A DNA stretch of 64,000 nucleotides from Welwitschia mirabilis (Eukaryota; Gnetophyta; Gnetopsida; Welwitschiales). The position numbers were made by a program, and so were the translations under genes. Of this stretch, positions 12,901 through 24,300 are shown piece by piece (position 1 is the stretch's first letter; every line of letters begins with the position of its first letter). The notes beneath the pieces were generated by a model. The model ran no database searches. It was not told where the DNA came from and saw only the letters and a list, made by a program, of their open reading frames with translations. The DNA lies in assembly GCA_051453625.1 (NCBI GenBank), contig JBOZIK010000001.1, positions 101,094,186 to 101,158,185 of the forward strand, given 5' to 3'.

Positions 12901-13860
12901 TAATTCACTCATCTTCTTTCTCTTTTTGGATAGCACAAAAAGGAACTATTCACTAATGGCTAAATCATTGGTATACTAGGTGTTATCCTAGTATTATCAC
13001 TATTATCATCACTATCTCTAATGGTGAAGGTTTGAATAGTATATGCTAAAGATGATGTAGGTAAAGGTGCATACCATTTATATGATGGCCATTGTAATGT
13101 ATTCCACGACCCTGAAAGGTCTGTTTCATCATACATGAGTACATTTAAGGAGTGATGAATGTACTAAAGAGACTAGCAGTAAAAGTCTCAACAAAACTAG
13201 GTACAAAATGTGGAGAGTACTAAGAGGTGATGTGTGAATTAAAAATATGATAGGTGGTGGTGATGGAAGGAAAGATGATAAACATACATGAGGCAGTAAA
13301 GGTGGCTATGTAGGATGGTGAATGAATATCTTAAGATGAGACCTAAAAAAGATAATTGGCTTATCATCTAATATCTCTAACTTTAGTTGTTACTTTTCTT
13401 AAGCCTATACTAGAGCCTGTGATAGAGCTTGATGCTTTCCCTAAAATTGTAGCTCCTCCTCTATGGATTCTAAAGTAATTGAATTTTCATCTCTACCTGA
13501 ATCATAATAGGAGGTGTAGATGGTGTCTGTCTTAAGATCCTTCTCTAAATCAGACCAAGAAGTCCTCATGGATTCCTAAGTACTTGTAGATGCCTCCCCT
13601 TTACTAGCTACATATTGGTGCTTCCTCAATTTCAAATGATTTCTTCCAATCATGTCCATCATTTTTGCAATCACCTTGAGACATTTTTTCATTAATGAGG
13701 AACTATTAATAGATATGGAATGAGATCTTTAAAATTGTGCCTTAGAAAGCCTTTTATTTGTGCCTTTCCTTGCTAGTACTAAAACATGCCTAGTTTTACT
13801 AAACTCTAAAAGAGACTTTTTGAGCTAAATGAGATTAACCTATAAACACATATACTAGCA
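12900..13860 (-). pseudogene. possible post-pol (env-like) ORF remnant of copia element 2
   Basis: The minus strand translates to a hydrophilic, lysine-rich then serine/acidic segment (around 13,700-13,400: MKKCLKVIAKMMDMIGRN, then a SWSDLEKDLK-like part) with few stops. Its place, about 1.8 kb beyond the pol end of the copia copy at 15.65 kb, is where some Sirevirus-type copia elements carry an extra env-like ORF. There is no diagnostic domain, so this is positional inference; an unrelated decayed ORF is equally possible. Confidence 0.2.
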
Positions 13861-14494
13861 TTACTAATTATCAAGCTAATTAAAAAGGGATGACATAAAT
13901 TCTAACCCTTACGAAATAGGATAATAATATCCATGCATAGAATGAAGTGAATATTAATTTTAATTCTTGTAAGAATGCAGTATATGAAAAATGTTTATAG
14001 GGGGTTATAGTAACTATAGCTACCTTTATGAACTAGAATATTGTAGAATGTAATCAAACTCAAAATCAATGCATCAAGTACTATGCCTTTTCATTCCACA
14101 TTCTCATAAAAATTCAACATTTCATGCCCAAAAATAACATTGCTTAGTAACACTGTGAAATCCTAACAAAACAACATGTGAAGATATCCTTAAAATAATG
14201 CATATACAATTGAGGAAGCTCTAAATCATCTATGCTAAATAGGAAATTGACAAAAATGTGCATGAAAAAGAGAGAGATACATCTTACTTATTTCTAAAAT
14301 ATATTAGTAATGTCATCTATTTCATGGATCTTGACATACAAATTATGAACAATTAGGTCTAGAATACTCTATTCTAGTTGAACTACCATATCTCAATCAA
14401 GATGAGAGAAGTAAGAAAGGATCTGAACTTTTCTATTCTTTTGAGAACTAAGGCTTTTTTTTTTTGTAATAATAAATTTTTTGATCCACATTTT

Positions 14495-14960
14495 NNNNNN
14501 NNNNNNNNNNNNNNNNNNNNNNNNNNNNNNNNNNNNNNNNNNNNNNNNNNNNNNNNNNNNNNNNNNNNNNNNNNNNNNNNNNNNNNNNNNNNNNNNNNNN
14601 NNNNNNNNNNNNNNNNNNNNNNNNNNNNNNNNNNNNNNNNNNNNNNNNNNNNNNNNNNNNNNNNNNNNNNNNNNNNNNNNNNNNNNNNNNNNNNNNNNNN
14701 NNNNNNNNNNNNNNNNNNNNNNNNNNNNNNNNNNNNNNNNNNNNNNNNNNNNNNNNNNNNNNNNNNNNNNNNNNNNNNNNNNNNNNNNNNNNNNNNNNNN
14801 NNNNNNNNNNNNNNNNNNNNNNNNNNNNNNNNNNNNNNNNNNNNNNNNNNNNNNNNNNNNNNNNNNNNNNNNNNNNNNNNNNNNNNNNNNNNNNNNNNNN
14901 NNNNNNNNNNNNNNNNNNNNNNNNNNNNNNNNNNNNNNNNNNNNNNNNNNNNNNNNNNNN
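14495..14960. other. assembly gap, 466 N
   Basis: Undetermined bases. The open frames spanning it are artefacts of translating N. Confidence 0.99.
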
Positions 14961-15259
14961 ATTTTAAAAGTTAAAAACTAAAAGAACTAAATTTGAATAT
15001 AATATGTAAAAGAACCAAATAAAATAAGCACCTATTAAAGAAAATGAACTTCATTTAGTAGCTCTATAGACTCATTTTAATTTAAAAATATCTATGCTAA
15101 GAGATCTAAAAAAAATTAGGGTAAAATGCACTCTAATGGAAATACGTTCTAAGTGGAGGACTAGGAGGACTAAAAATAAGGATTGGTGGTTCCTTTCCTA
15201 CTTAAAAGGGTTGAAACCCTTATTTTGGTGCATTTTTAATGTCTAATGCACTATGTGAA

Positions 15260-15489
15260 AGATGTCTAAAATGATGAAAGTAGACATCTATTAAACACAA
15301 AGACGTCTCTTGATAAAAAAAATTCAATAATTACCCTAAGTGTAGTAAAGACATTTACAAAAACAAATATGTCTATAAATGACACCTGATCTCTAAAGAC
15401 ATCTGCATAATCAAAGATGTCTACTGTAAATATGTTTACATACTAAAAGATGTCTTCTACTTAGACATCCACAACTTTGAAAGACATCT
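15260..15489. repeat. cluster of AGACATCT / AGATGTCT / AGACGTCT motifs
   Basis: Seven exact copies (15,260; 15,282; 15,301; 15,397; 15,415; 15,448; 15,482) and one near copy (15,463) occur in 230 bp, in both orientations; AGACGTCT is itself a perfect palindrome. The cluster lies just beyond the pol end of copia element 2. Confidence 0.9.
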
Positions 15490-15644
15490 TTAATATATTC
15501 TATAGCTAATGTTAATATTAAACCATCATTACTTTAATTAGTGCTAAAATAACATGCATGTGATATACTTGTCTAGATTCTAGCTAATATCTCAACTCAA
15601 AAAGTATCGATAATGAAAATGTTAAGTTAAGATTTGCATGGTTA

Positions 15645-16470
15645 CCTTTAGACCTACATGATTGGGCAAAGCCCAATCCTTAAGTTCCTACATAGTTTAA
15701 TAAATCTTTTTCTACTCAGGGGCTTGATGAAAATATTAGCAAGTTAATCATCATTATTAACATATTTTAATGTGATATCTTTATTTTATACATGCTCTCA
15801 GAGGAAATGATATCTAATCTTAATATGTTTAGTTTTTGAATGTTGAGTAGGGTTCTTTAAAATGGTGATGGAACTATTGTTGTTACAATAAATAGGAATG
15901 TACTCCATGTCTATTCTAAAGTCCTTTAAGATTTTTTTCATCCATACTATATAAGCACATTAACTTTTAAAAGTGATGCATTCACTTTGATACTTAAGAT
16001 AATAGTTGAATTTTTCTTTTTGCTACTCCAAGATACCAAGCATTGTCCAAGTAGAATGAAATTTCATTGTACTCATCCTATCATCTTTATAACTTGCCCA
16101 GTCTGCATCACAATATCCAACTAGATCAAGAAATAATCCTTTAAATACCAAAGGTCTTAATTAGTAGTACCTTTAAATAGTAAAAAAAAAATTCTTTTAA
16201 TAGCCATAAGGTGTGATTCTATAGGATCACTCTGATAAGCCCATAAATTTCTACACTCAATATAATATTAGTTTTACTAACTATAAGACATAAAAAACTA
16301 CCTATCATACCTTTATACAACTTTTGGTAAACTTTCTTATCATGTTCATCCTTGTCTAATTTTGTGCTTTGGCTCATCGCAATGTCTTTTGCCTTGCAAT
16401 TTTATAATTCATACTTTGCTAATAAATTTCTAACATATTTAAATTAAGGAATAAATGTACCTTGTTTGTG
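15645..16470 (-). pseudogene. pol: copia reverse transcriptase C-terminus and RNase H (element 2)
   Basis: On the minus strand, KYVRNLLAKYEL (about 16,440) and STKLDKDEHDKKVYQKLYKG (about 16,375-16,310) match the distal copia RT, and LVGYCDADWASYKDDR (about 16,130-16,080) is the start of the RNase H domain. ATKHIKIRYH-like and NDD*LANIFIKPL segments near 15,800-15,700 match KHIEIRYHF and ADIFTKPL, ending around 15,650. Stops interrupt the frame. The catalytic RT block is absent because the sequence to the right jumps straight into GAG-pre-integrase. Confidence 0.85.
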
Positions 16471-16479
16471 TTATATAAC

Positions 16480-17010
16480 TTAAAGCTCCAAAAAGTTTTC
16501 TAGGCTCAAATTCATTTTGTATAATCTTAGCAAACATATCTTTTAAAGATAAAGTCTGTAGCACATCCTTGTTCATGTGGCCAAGCTTTCTATTCCATAG
16601 CTTTGCTTCACCTATAGTGCTTAATAGACACTTGGTTTCTTTGTTAGAAATATCTTATAATGTAATAACATAAACATTAGATTTTTCTAATTCTAGTAAA
16701 TAATACCTTGTTTTAGTTATGCTCTTTAATGACACAATCATCTTTAATGAAACTTACAATAAAATTTGCATCACATAACTGACTAACACTAAGAATATTA
16801 TGTTGTAATCTTTCTATATAAAATACATCTTTTACCTCAAGCAGATTACCTCCACTAATGGTTTCAAGACCTTTAATAGAAGTCTGTGTGTTGTCATCAA
16901 AAGTAACTACTCCTTTATCTTGCTCTACCAAGGTGGTAAAACTAGATTTGTCTCTAGTCATGTGTCTTAAACATTCACTATCAATATACCATACATGTTT
17001 TTTCATGGCT
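16480..17010 (-). pseudogene. pol: copia protease / GAG-pre-integrase (element 2)
   Basis: The open piece 17,006-16,713 (97 residues) reads WYIDSECLRHMTRDKSSF, then DKGVVTFDDN, then a conserved RLQHNILSVSQLCD block, all hallmarks of the copia region between protease and integrase. At about 16,605-16,565 LWNRKLGHMNKDVL gives the HHCC start of integrase. Integrase core and the RT front half are missing: the readable integrase stops near 16,540 and distal RT begins near 16,470, so about 2 kb was deleted compared with element 1. Confidence 0.9.
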
Positions 17011-17289
17011 TGAAGTGCAATCTAAGCTAATAGGGTTGATCTTGATTTTCAAAATCTATATCTTCTTTAATTTAGCCTGCACAAGACATTATATCATACT
17101 TCTTGGCCTTTTGGTATTGTTAGCATAATATTAGTGTTGAATTTAAAAGGATAACTAAAATGATAATAACATGTTTATAGCAATAATAACATGTAATATT
17201 ATTAGTGTAAGATATATGCTCATAGCTTGGCTTGTAGTTCCATCTGTTAAATGATAATGTTGATTTTTGAATATGCCTCTATGAGAGGA

Positions 17290-17516
17290 ACAAAGAGAGT
17301 GAAGATGATTGCATCAAATACCTTGGACGAAGAGCCGCACGGGCCTCGGCGGTTACAGAAGTGTCTAGGGGAGCCTCCAAGCATGGCGTCATCAACGGGA
17401 TCAAGGCTCACAACATGTGTACTTGTGTGAGGCGTCATGGGCCTGCATGCTCAAGGTGTGAACAGTGGGCCTTCCATTCGGCCCATCTTGAAACACAGAT
17501 CAAGGATTCTAACAAG
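17290..17516 (+). rRNA. 26S rRNA fragment a (pseudo, plus strand)
   Basis: GC-rich segment unlike its surroundings. Near 17,480-17,515 it reads CGGCCCATCTTGAAACACAG followed by ATCAAGGATTCTAACAAG, which I recognise as the 26S rRNA sequence CGGCCCGTCTTGAAACACGG ACCAAGGAGTCTAACA with C-to-T and G-to-A changes. The part before it (17,330-17,470) fits the variable D2 domain of seed-plant 26S rRNA. The left boundary is uncertain. Not functional. Confidence 0.85.
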
Positions 17517-17800
17517 TTTCCCTTACCTACATTATTATATTGACCAGAGGTTGTTCACCTTAGAGACATGATGCGGTTATGAGTATGACCGGGTATGAAT
17601 GACACTCAGTTCTCTAGATTTTCAAGGGCCTCTAAGGATGCACCAGACACCCTGGACGTGTGGTGATCTTCTATCCGCTAGACCCTATCTCTTGTTGATC
17701 CGATTTTAGGGTGGGTGTGCTGTTAAGAAGAAAAGATAACTCTTCCCAGGGCCCTTACTGGCATCTCCGGATTTCCTGACATCACCATCCACTGCCAGAC
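17517..17800 (-). rRNA. 26S rRNA fragment b (pseudo, minus strand)
   Basis: The reverse complement contains GAAGAGTTATCTTTTCTTCT, then a TAACAG...CCACCCT stretch, TAGGGTCTAGCGG, CCCTTGAAAATC, GTCATACTCATAACCGCATC and AAGGTGAACAACCTCTGGTC, in the order of a central part of 26S rRNA that lies well downstream of fragment a. Orientation is opposite to the neighbouring fragments. Divergence of roughly 15-20% by eye, mostly transitions, marks it as an old pseudogene. Confidence 0.9.
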
Positions 17801-17802
17801 AA

Positions 17803-17932
17803 GCCAGAGTCCCTTGGAACAGGGCATCATAGAGGGTGAGAGCCCCTTAAGGCTTGGAACCTAATGCAACGTGGGGTACTATCACAGAGTCAGGTTGTTT
17901 GGGAGTACAGCCCCATTCTAGTGAAGGCTTTA
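17803..17932 (+). rRNA. 26S rRNA fragment c (pseudo, plus strand)
   Basis: GAGTCCCTTGGAACAGGGCA, GAGAGGGTGAGAGCCCC and GAGTCAGGTTGTTTGGGAGT, then GCAGCCCCAT-like sequence, match the 5' region of 26S rRNA. In an intact gene this part lies upstream of fragment a, so the three pieces are out of order as well as in alternating orientation. Confidence 0.9.
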
Positions 17933-18569
17933 TTGTGACCTAAGCCACTTTTATCATTTGGACTAATGCATGATTCAAACATGATATTCAAGGTCTCCTT
18001 CACTTGGGTAAAATTCTTATTGATTCTTTTAGTATTAAATAGTTCCTATATAATATTCTTTAATTTGTACATTAGCTTACTAATCTCAGTCGTATGAGCT
18101 GAGTTATCAGAAGATAATCTATTACAAGAAGCTTTTTCATGTTCATATGCTAATTCATGAGAGTAAAGTAATCTTTTTATTTTAGAATATACCTTTTACA
18201 ACTTAATGAACTCTTCAAAAATTTAAGCCATATCTATTTGAAAGTTTCATACATGTTTCTCCTTTACTTTCTAATTCTGATTCTCCTTTTTCTTCTTCAT
18301 TGTTACTTTGAAAATGCATAATAGTTATGAAGGATGGATGAGCTCTTCTGTCATCTAAGGTCTCTACTTTAGTTGCATCCTCATCATCATCCTAGCCTAT
18401 GAAGAAGTATCTCTTCTTCTTGGGTTCTTTTATTTGTGCTTTTTCTTGTAATCTATTAGAGCTATGGCATTTCAAGACTATATCTCCTCTTTCTCCACAA
18501 ATATAAAATTTTAGTTTGAAAAGTCTCATTTATTTATAGCATGTATGATAGATTCTTAATTTTCATTCA

Positions 18570-20090
18570 CTTCATTTCCATTCATTTTACCATTCCATAC
18601 CACATGCATTTAGCCTTTCATCTCTATGACAAATCATATGTAAAGGTACATCTATGTTTGTTATGATGAGATGTCTTCTACTATGTGTCATTGTAGAACC
18701 AAATCAATCTAGATTATCATTGAAAACAAATAACCCTTAGGTTTCATTTTATTGATTTTTTATTTATATCGAGTCCTTTTATCAATTTATCATCTCATCT
18801 TTTATGTCTCTATAACCCCTACATCCTTACCTTGTTACTATTGAAAATACAAGATTATCCACCATAGAAAACTAACATGACATGAGCCCTTGCTAATGAT
18901 GCTATCGCTTTCTCTCTATCCTTTGTTGTTATCATCTTAAGTTATTATAATGTTATGATATTTAATAGAATTGTAATATAAATTATTTTTAATCCATTTT
19001 TAACCTCATTTTAACACTTTCTTTGTCATCTTTCTTTTCACTTTTTTCTTCATTTTTAGCTTTCTTCCTCTTCATTCTTTATTTTTCCCGTCTCTCTATC
19101 ACTTTTATTGTGTTTACAATAATAATTTGTAAATCGTTATCATTTTTCCATCTCTCATAGAATCCCTTTTCACTCTTACGCTTTTTCCATGCATTTTTAA
19201 ACATATGTGGCATTGTTTTCTCTTTTTATTCCTTGCATGTACTTCTTTTTAACATATTCCTTAGCTCAACTACATGAAATGGCATTCTTATCAGTCCTAC
19301 CTTAGTCTTATATGTTTCATTCTTCATAATATAAACTTTAAGGACAAAGTTAAACCTAGTTGGAGGAGTAAACATTTCACTGTGATAACATCCTAAAAAG
19401 TGGCTAACTTTTTTCCTTTTTTCCCATCATCTTTCTTTGTCATTTAAATGATTTCTATTTCTCACCTTTTTTACTAATAGACTAGTAAAATATTAGTTTA
19501 TGGGTATATTAACATGTAAAACATGGTATTTATCTTAAGTAATTAAGGCTATTTAGCATGATTAATTAATTATTACTATATTTTTATGCATTTATTATGG
19601 TTGAGACTATAGAAATTGGGTTTTACTAATAATCTTCCTTTACACTCTTATTTTATAGGTCATTAGTAGGATTTTGAGCCAATCAACTTAGGCAACAACA
19701 CTAATTCTAGAAGCAATACATTGGATACTATACTTAGGAAAAAAATTAAGTCTTACATTCTTAACTCTTCTTTCTATAAGAAAACATGCTGGAGAATAAC
19801 CAAAATTAGTTGCTAAATGACAAATATTTTCTGAGAGAAACCCCTTCATTTGGCTCTAAAAGATGATCCTATTAGGCCTTAAAAATTATAATTCATAATC
19901 TTAAGTTGGCTCATAAAGACCGAACTTTGGTTCAATTGAATTTATTAATTATTGGATTGATATCAAGGAATTAGTGGATATTTTAGTATGAATTCTTTTG
20001 AAACCTTTGTTTGGTGATGAGCTAGTCCTTCAAGGATAACATGACATTTTATTATGGTGATTTTTATCTTTCTTTTACACAGGTTTGCTC
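18570..20090. other. no gene recognised; possible gypsy LTR edge near 19,381
   Basis: Pyrimidine-rich and AT-rich DNA without domain signatures. TGTGATAACATCCTAAAAAG at 19,381 resembles the TGTGAYACCCTAAAA start of many plant gypsy LTRs and lies on the correct strand and side of the gypsy pol at 23.6 kb, but no matching second LTR was found, so this is weak. Confidence 0.3.
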
Positions 20091-20094
20091 TTTT

Positions 20095-20400
20095 TATGTA
20101 GTAAAATATGGTTTTCATTCTTAGTTTGATTTTTTGATATCAAGTGTGTATAGTTCTCATACTTATTATGCTTGAATAAGGGTGAATTGATTCCAATAAA
20201 AGATACTATTCTAGTTTTCATTCTTAATCTACTTTCTTGATATTAAGTGTATAGTTTTTCATACTTATTAAAATAGTGTTACATTTCTTTATGATGAAAG
20301 TACTAATGTTGGTTTTCATTCTTAACCTAATTTTTTGATATCAAGTGTGTGTAGTTTTTCATACTTAGTATGCTTAAATAGGATTAAATTTCTTTATGCA
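20095..20400. repeat. three tandem copies of a roughly 100-bp unit
   Basis: (G/A)GTTTTCATTCTTA begins at about 20,110, 20,212 and 20,311. Each copy continues through a TTGATAT(C/T)AAGTGT stretch and TAGTT(C/T)TCATACTTA, then a variable tail. Confidence 0.85.
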
Positions 20401-23400
20401 TTTACCTTTTCAAGTGAAGCTATAAATTAACCTTGATTGTTTAGTAGCTATCATTTGATATTATTTGGTACCAAAAATCCTACTTAGCATGATTATGATG
20501 TAAGCTATGAGAGCTAAGAAGACTTATAGTTTTCACAAAAGGTTGAACTTCATTGATTATTATTGAATATTTTATTTATCATACGTGATTCATGTTGTTT
20601 CCTATGGTAATGCTTAATTCTTAGCTTATCATATTGATTATCAATACATCTCTCTCTTACTATTACTTCAAGGAATTATTTTGTGATAGTTATAGAAGTG
20701 GTTTATTTTAAAATTTCTTATTTTATGCTACTACATCTGTCCTTTAAGAAGAATGATATTGGGACTATACTAAAAATTAAAGTCTTAGTTATTTGATAAA
20801 TGTTGTATATGTCCATGCAAGATTTATATCCTTAGGACAATCTTACATATTATCATAATAATAAATACAAGCATAGTTAAGTTTCACCATGAATAGTTAA
20901 CGTCATGGGTAAGTTTTCAACAAGCAAAAGATTTATGATATTGATGCAATCATTTTATATTGATAATTTATTTTTTAATGGTATAGTAATGGTGGAAAAA
21001 TATTTGAAGAAGTCCAAGTGGGTGGCTTACTAATTCTATAGTAGTCAAATTTTTAATGTAACCAATTAAATAAAATTATTTAAATATCATTTTGTACATC
21101 ATAAACACATTGACGATGAGATTTATTATGGCTTTGGAAATGACTCTAAAGTGAATAATAAGAAATAGGAATTTGTGACTTCAAATTCTTCTTTATAACT
21201 AGAGGTGTTTGAGCCTACAAATTATTTACATCCACATGATCCATAGGCCTACCAAAGGTTTGAAGTTGATGTGACTAGTTCAGATCAGTGAATAGATGTT
21301 CTTATTCAAGGATATTACTTGAGATTACTTACATTAATCAATAAAGATTAGAGATTCTTTATAAATAATTTTCTCTTGGCCACAGGATTTCAAGAAGATT
21401 AAAAGAAACCCAATAAGACAAGTCATCCCATGTTACATAGCAAGAAGGAACTTTATCGATGCCAATACTACGTTGTATAAAATTTCCTCTTCCCTTGTCC
21501 TTTGTAGATTTGAAAAATGTGCTAGTTGAAATTCATAACCTAGGGATACAAATTTTATATGAAGAACCTAGCATGCTTCCCTTCTAAAATAAACATAAGA
21601 GGGACATGACTCTAATGGAGATTTTGATACAGAAACCTAATGGATGATGGGAATTCCTTAAGGATTCCACCACTTTATATAACAAATCCACTCTAATTAG
21701 CCTTAATTCCATAAATCACATTATTCAAAAATAATCAAAGGAAATAACCATCAAAGTGTTGCTACATATAGCCTTGAAATATAAAAGAGAAAGCTTCAAG
21801 TTATTTTTTTGGAGCTTGTAGAAGTAAAAAGTAATATTAAAATGAAATATTCTAAGATTAATACTTTAGAATTATATCTATAATAAAAGGAGGAATTATA
21901 GAATAATTATAAATCTCATCTCAATATGTAAAAAAAAAAAATCATTTAAAGCAATCAACTTTACAAGAGAAAGATACTTATGTCTAACTAGCCTCTGTTA
22001 AAGAGCAGCTCGACCACAAATACTTAAAGATCTCTTCTCTAAGAAAATCAATTTAGTGTCTTACTGCAAATAAAAATGGCTTAAAAAATAACTTGAAAGA
22101 AATGGAGAATAAATTATAACTTTTACCATCTCATATCTTACTTGAGCCAGATTTTGAGTAACTAGTTAGAATTTCATTTTTCTTTATCAGATTAATTGTA
22201 TGTCTATTTTATATATGTTGGTGCATAGCTTAACATAATATATTATGTTATTAAAAAAGAAAAATCAACATTAAAAATTCCTCTTTTAGCTTTTAAAGGG
22301 TTATGATTAGTATGATTATGGATCATCTAAAAAGATTAGCCTATTCATTGAAAGTGATTAATGAAAGAGTAGTAATTTAATCACTCCTACCAGATGAGGC
22401 TATTATAAATTTCAATTAGTTATTAGAGGCAATAAGGTATTATTTACTCTATAATTCCTTATCCTCGATAAATAGGCTTCAAGTATTGACATTAGCACTC
22501 TTTTACCAAAGGATTTACAAAGCATTTAGGATGTTATTAATTATATCTCTACTCATTTTATGAAGATTTGATGCAAGCCCAGAAAAAATGTGGAAGATTT
22601 TAAATAGACATCCTTTGAAAATGTTAAAGAAAATAAATTATATTTTATTAATGAGTTATGATAACATTTGTTTTACTTTAGCTAACTAGCCTTATAGGCC
22701 ACTGGATCTATAAGAACTTACATAACTAGAAGTAGTTTTGTAAATAATTTTATCCCTTGTAAATATGTGATATAATATATAAAATAGAGTAATATACATA
22801 AATACTTATTTCCAATTAAGCTATCTCAATTTCCATATTCTAATTTTTTGAAGATTTGCTAAACATTTATGCAGATATTTGAGCATTTAGTCTAACATGC
22901 AAAGTTTGCTTAATAAAGGTTCTGTAAGTTTTCTCAATAATATTTCTAGACTATTTCTTGCATTAATTAATTTATCAACTATTTTAATTATCATGGTTTA
23001 TTATCATTTGCACATTAATAAGTTTTATTAAGCATATTCAAATTATATTTATCATCAATGTTTAGCTCCAGAATTATTAATATTATAATAGAATGGGTTT
23101 CATGTATCTTAGAATTGATTTTCTCCATGAAATTTTTATAGATTAAGACTCTCTCCCCATTATTGATTTTAATTAATTAAGTTATTTATATTATTATAAG
23201 TTTCATTTGATACACCCTTATATAATTATTCGTGATTATTCACTTTCTTAGTCACTAATTCTATTGAGCTATTCAAAAACTCATCTATATGTTAGGTTCT
23301 AACCTATGAGATCAATATTGTAAACCTTAGAATGATAATCAACAATGATTAATCAATGTTATAAATAAAAGAAAATTTTATGAATTAACGTATTTTCTAC

Positions 23401-23630
23401 TAGAAGGAGGGCCATTTTTCTTAGTGTCTGTCTTATACTTCTTTAGTTTCACATACTATATAAAAGGATAGTCCTTAGAACTCATAAATATCTTCAACTT
23501 CAAAGATTATTTTGAATCCTACTAGTTATATTATACTTGTAGTATACAAATATATTAAACCTCTCAATTAACCAAATACCATCTTTATCATCAAAGTATA
23601 AAAGAAGAAAAATAATTATGACTAACCCTT
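20400..23630. other. no gene recognised
   Basis: AT-rich sequence upstream of the gypsy gag. Pieces near 21,990-22,060 and 22,320-22,600 give moderately open plus-strand translations of hydrophilic character, but without a motif I can name. In Tat-type gypsy elements this position can hold a long leader or extra ORF; that remains inference. Confidence 0.3.
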
Positions 23631-23639
23631 CACCTATCA

Positions 23640-24300
23640 TAAGAAATGATCCTTTAAATTTTTACACTTTTAATCCTATTCCTAAGAATAATAAGGATTT
23701 CCTTCATAAACTATTTTATCTAATAAAATCTATTATTTCATAAGAATTTTTACAAGCATTTAAAAGATCAATTCAATTCTAAGAACCACTCATGAAGAAA
23801 TTGTATGTACACTCTTTATTATTTTGATAAAAGATGAAAATGGTCACTAGTTCCTTAAATTATTGAACGGATGTATTTCCTATTGGAATAAATTCAAGTC
23901 TATGGTTTTTGATAAATATGGTGATTATTATAATTTACAAGACTTGTTGATTACTTTATTAGCTCTAAGACTTCATTAACTCTGAGACATAGCCTTAAGA
24001 ACCATGTAAAGAGCCATAATGATAGGTTTCTTAGGCCCCTTGACCTCATAGACAATATTTTTAATCTATTAATCAAGCTCTTTAGATTATCTATTTAAAT
24101 TCATTAGTTCTTGAACTTTTAGTTTAGGTAAGAAATGGTAATTTAGCAGTTTCTTTGATAATTATAATAAATTCTACTTCTAGAACTTATGTATAAATAT
24201 ATCCCTTTAAATCCTTGCTAATACTTTCTATTGCCTTTTAAGAATTTATGCTGGATACTAAGCCAATGGCCAAGGTTTTACCTACAACCTCATCTAACTC
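23640..24300 (+). pseudogene. gag: gypsy gag remnant
   Basis: The plus-strand translation around 23,870-23,990 reads YWNKFKSMVFDKYGDYYNLQ, matching the gypsy gag stretch W..F...F..KYG....P, followed by LLITLLALR where the family has L...L..L+. Upstream pieces such as FLHKLFYLIKS are consistent with gag. Too broken to define a start codon. Confidence 0.5.

Larger units (their letters stand above)
17020..18560 (-). pseudogene. gag: copia gag (element 2), split by an rDNA insertion
   Basis: Minus-strand gag sequence homologous to element 1 flanks an insertion at about 17,270-17,935. On the right flank the knuckle region near 18,500-18,450 reads YICGERGDIVLKC, a decayed CX2CX4HX4C with the first cysteine and the histidine lost, followed by SSNRLQEKAQIKEPKKKRYF, almost the same as in element 1. 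Both copies also share the plus-strand landmark ACTTTTATCATTTGGACT (3,420 and 17,947). The gag N-terminus is not recognised beyond 18,560. Confidence 0.8.

Noticed and set aside
14378-14981. Two long plus-strand ORFs of 198 and 166 codons
   Set aside because: They consist almost entirely of translated N from the assembly gap.
17247-17543. ORFs at 17,247-17,438 (minus) and 17,361-17,543 (plus)
   Set aside because: They lie in the GC-rich 26S rRNA fragment and are by-products of rRNA sequence.
23290-23306. Perfect short inverted repeat TAGGTTCTAACCTA
   Set aside because: Isolated, too short, no stem extension or T-tract; expected by chance in AT-rich DNA.
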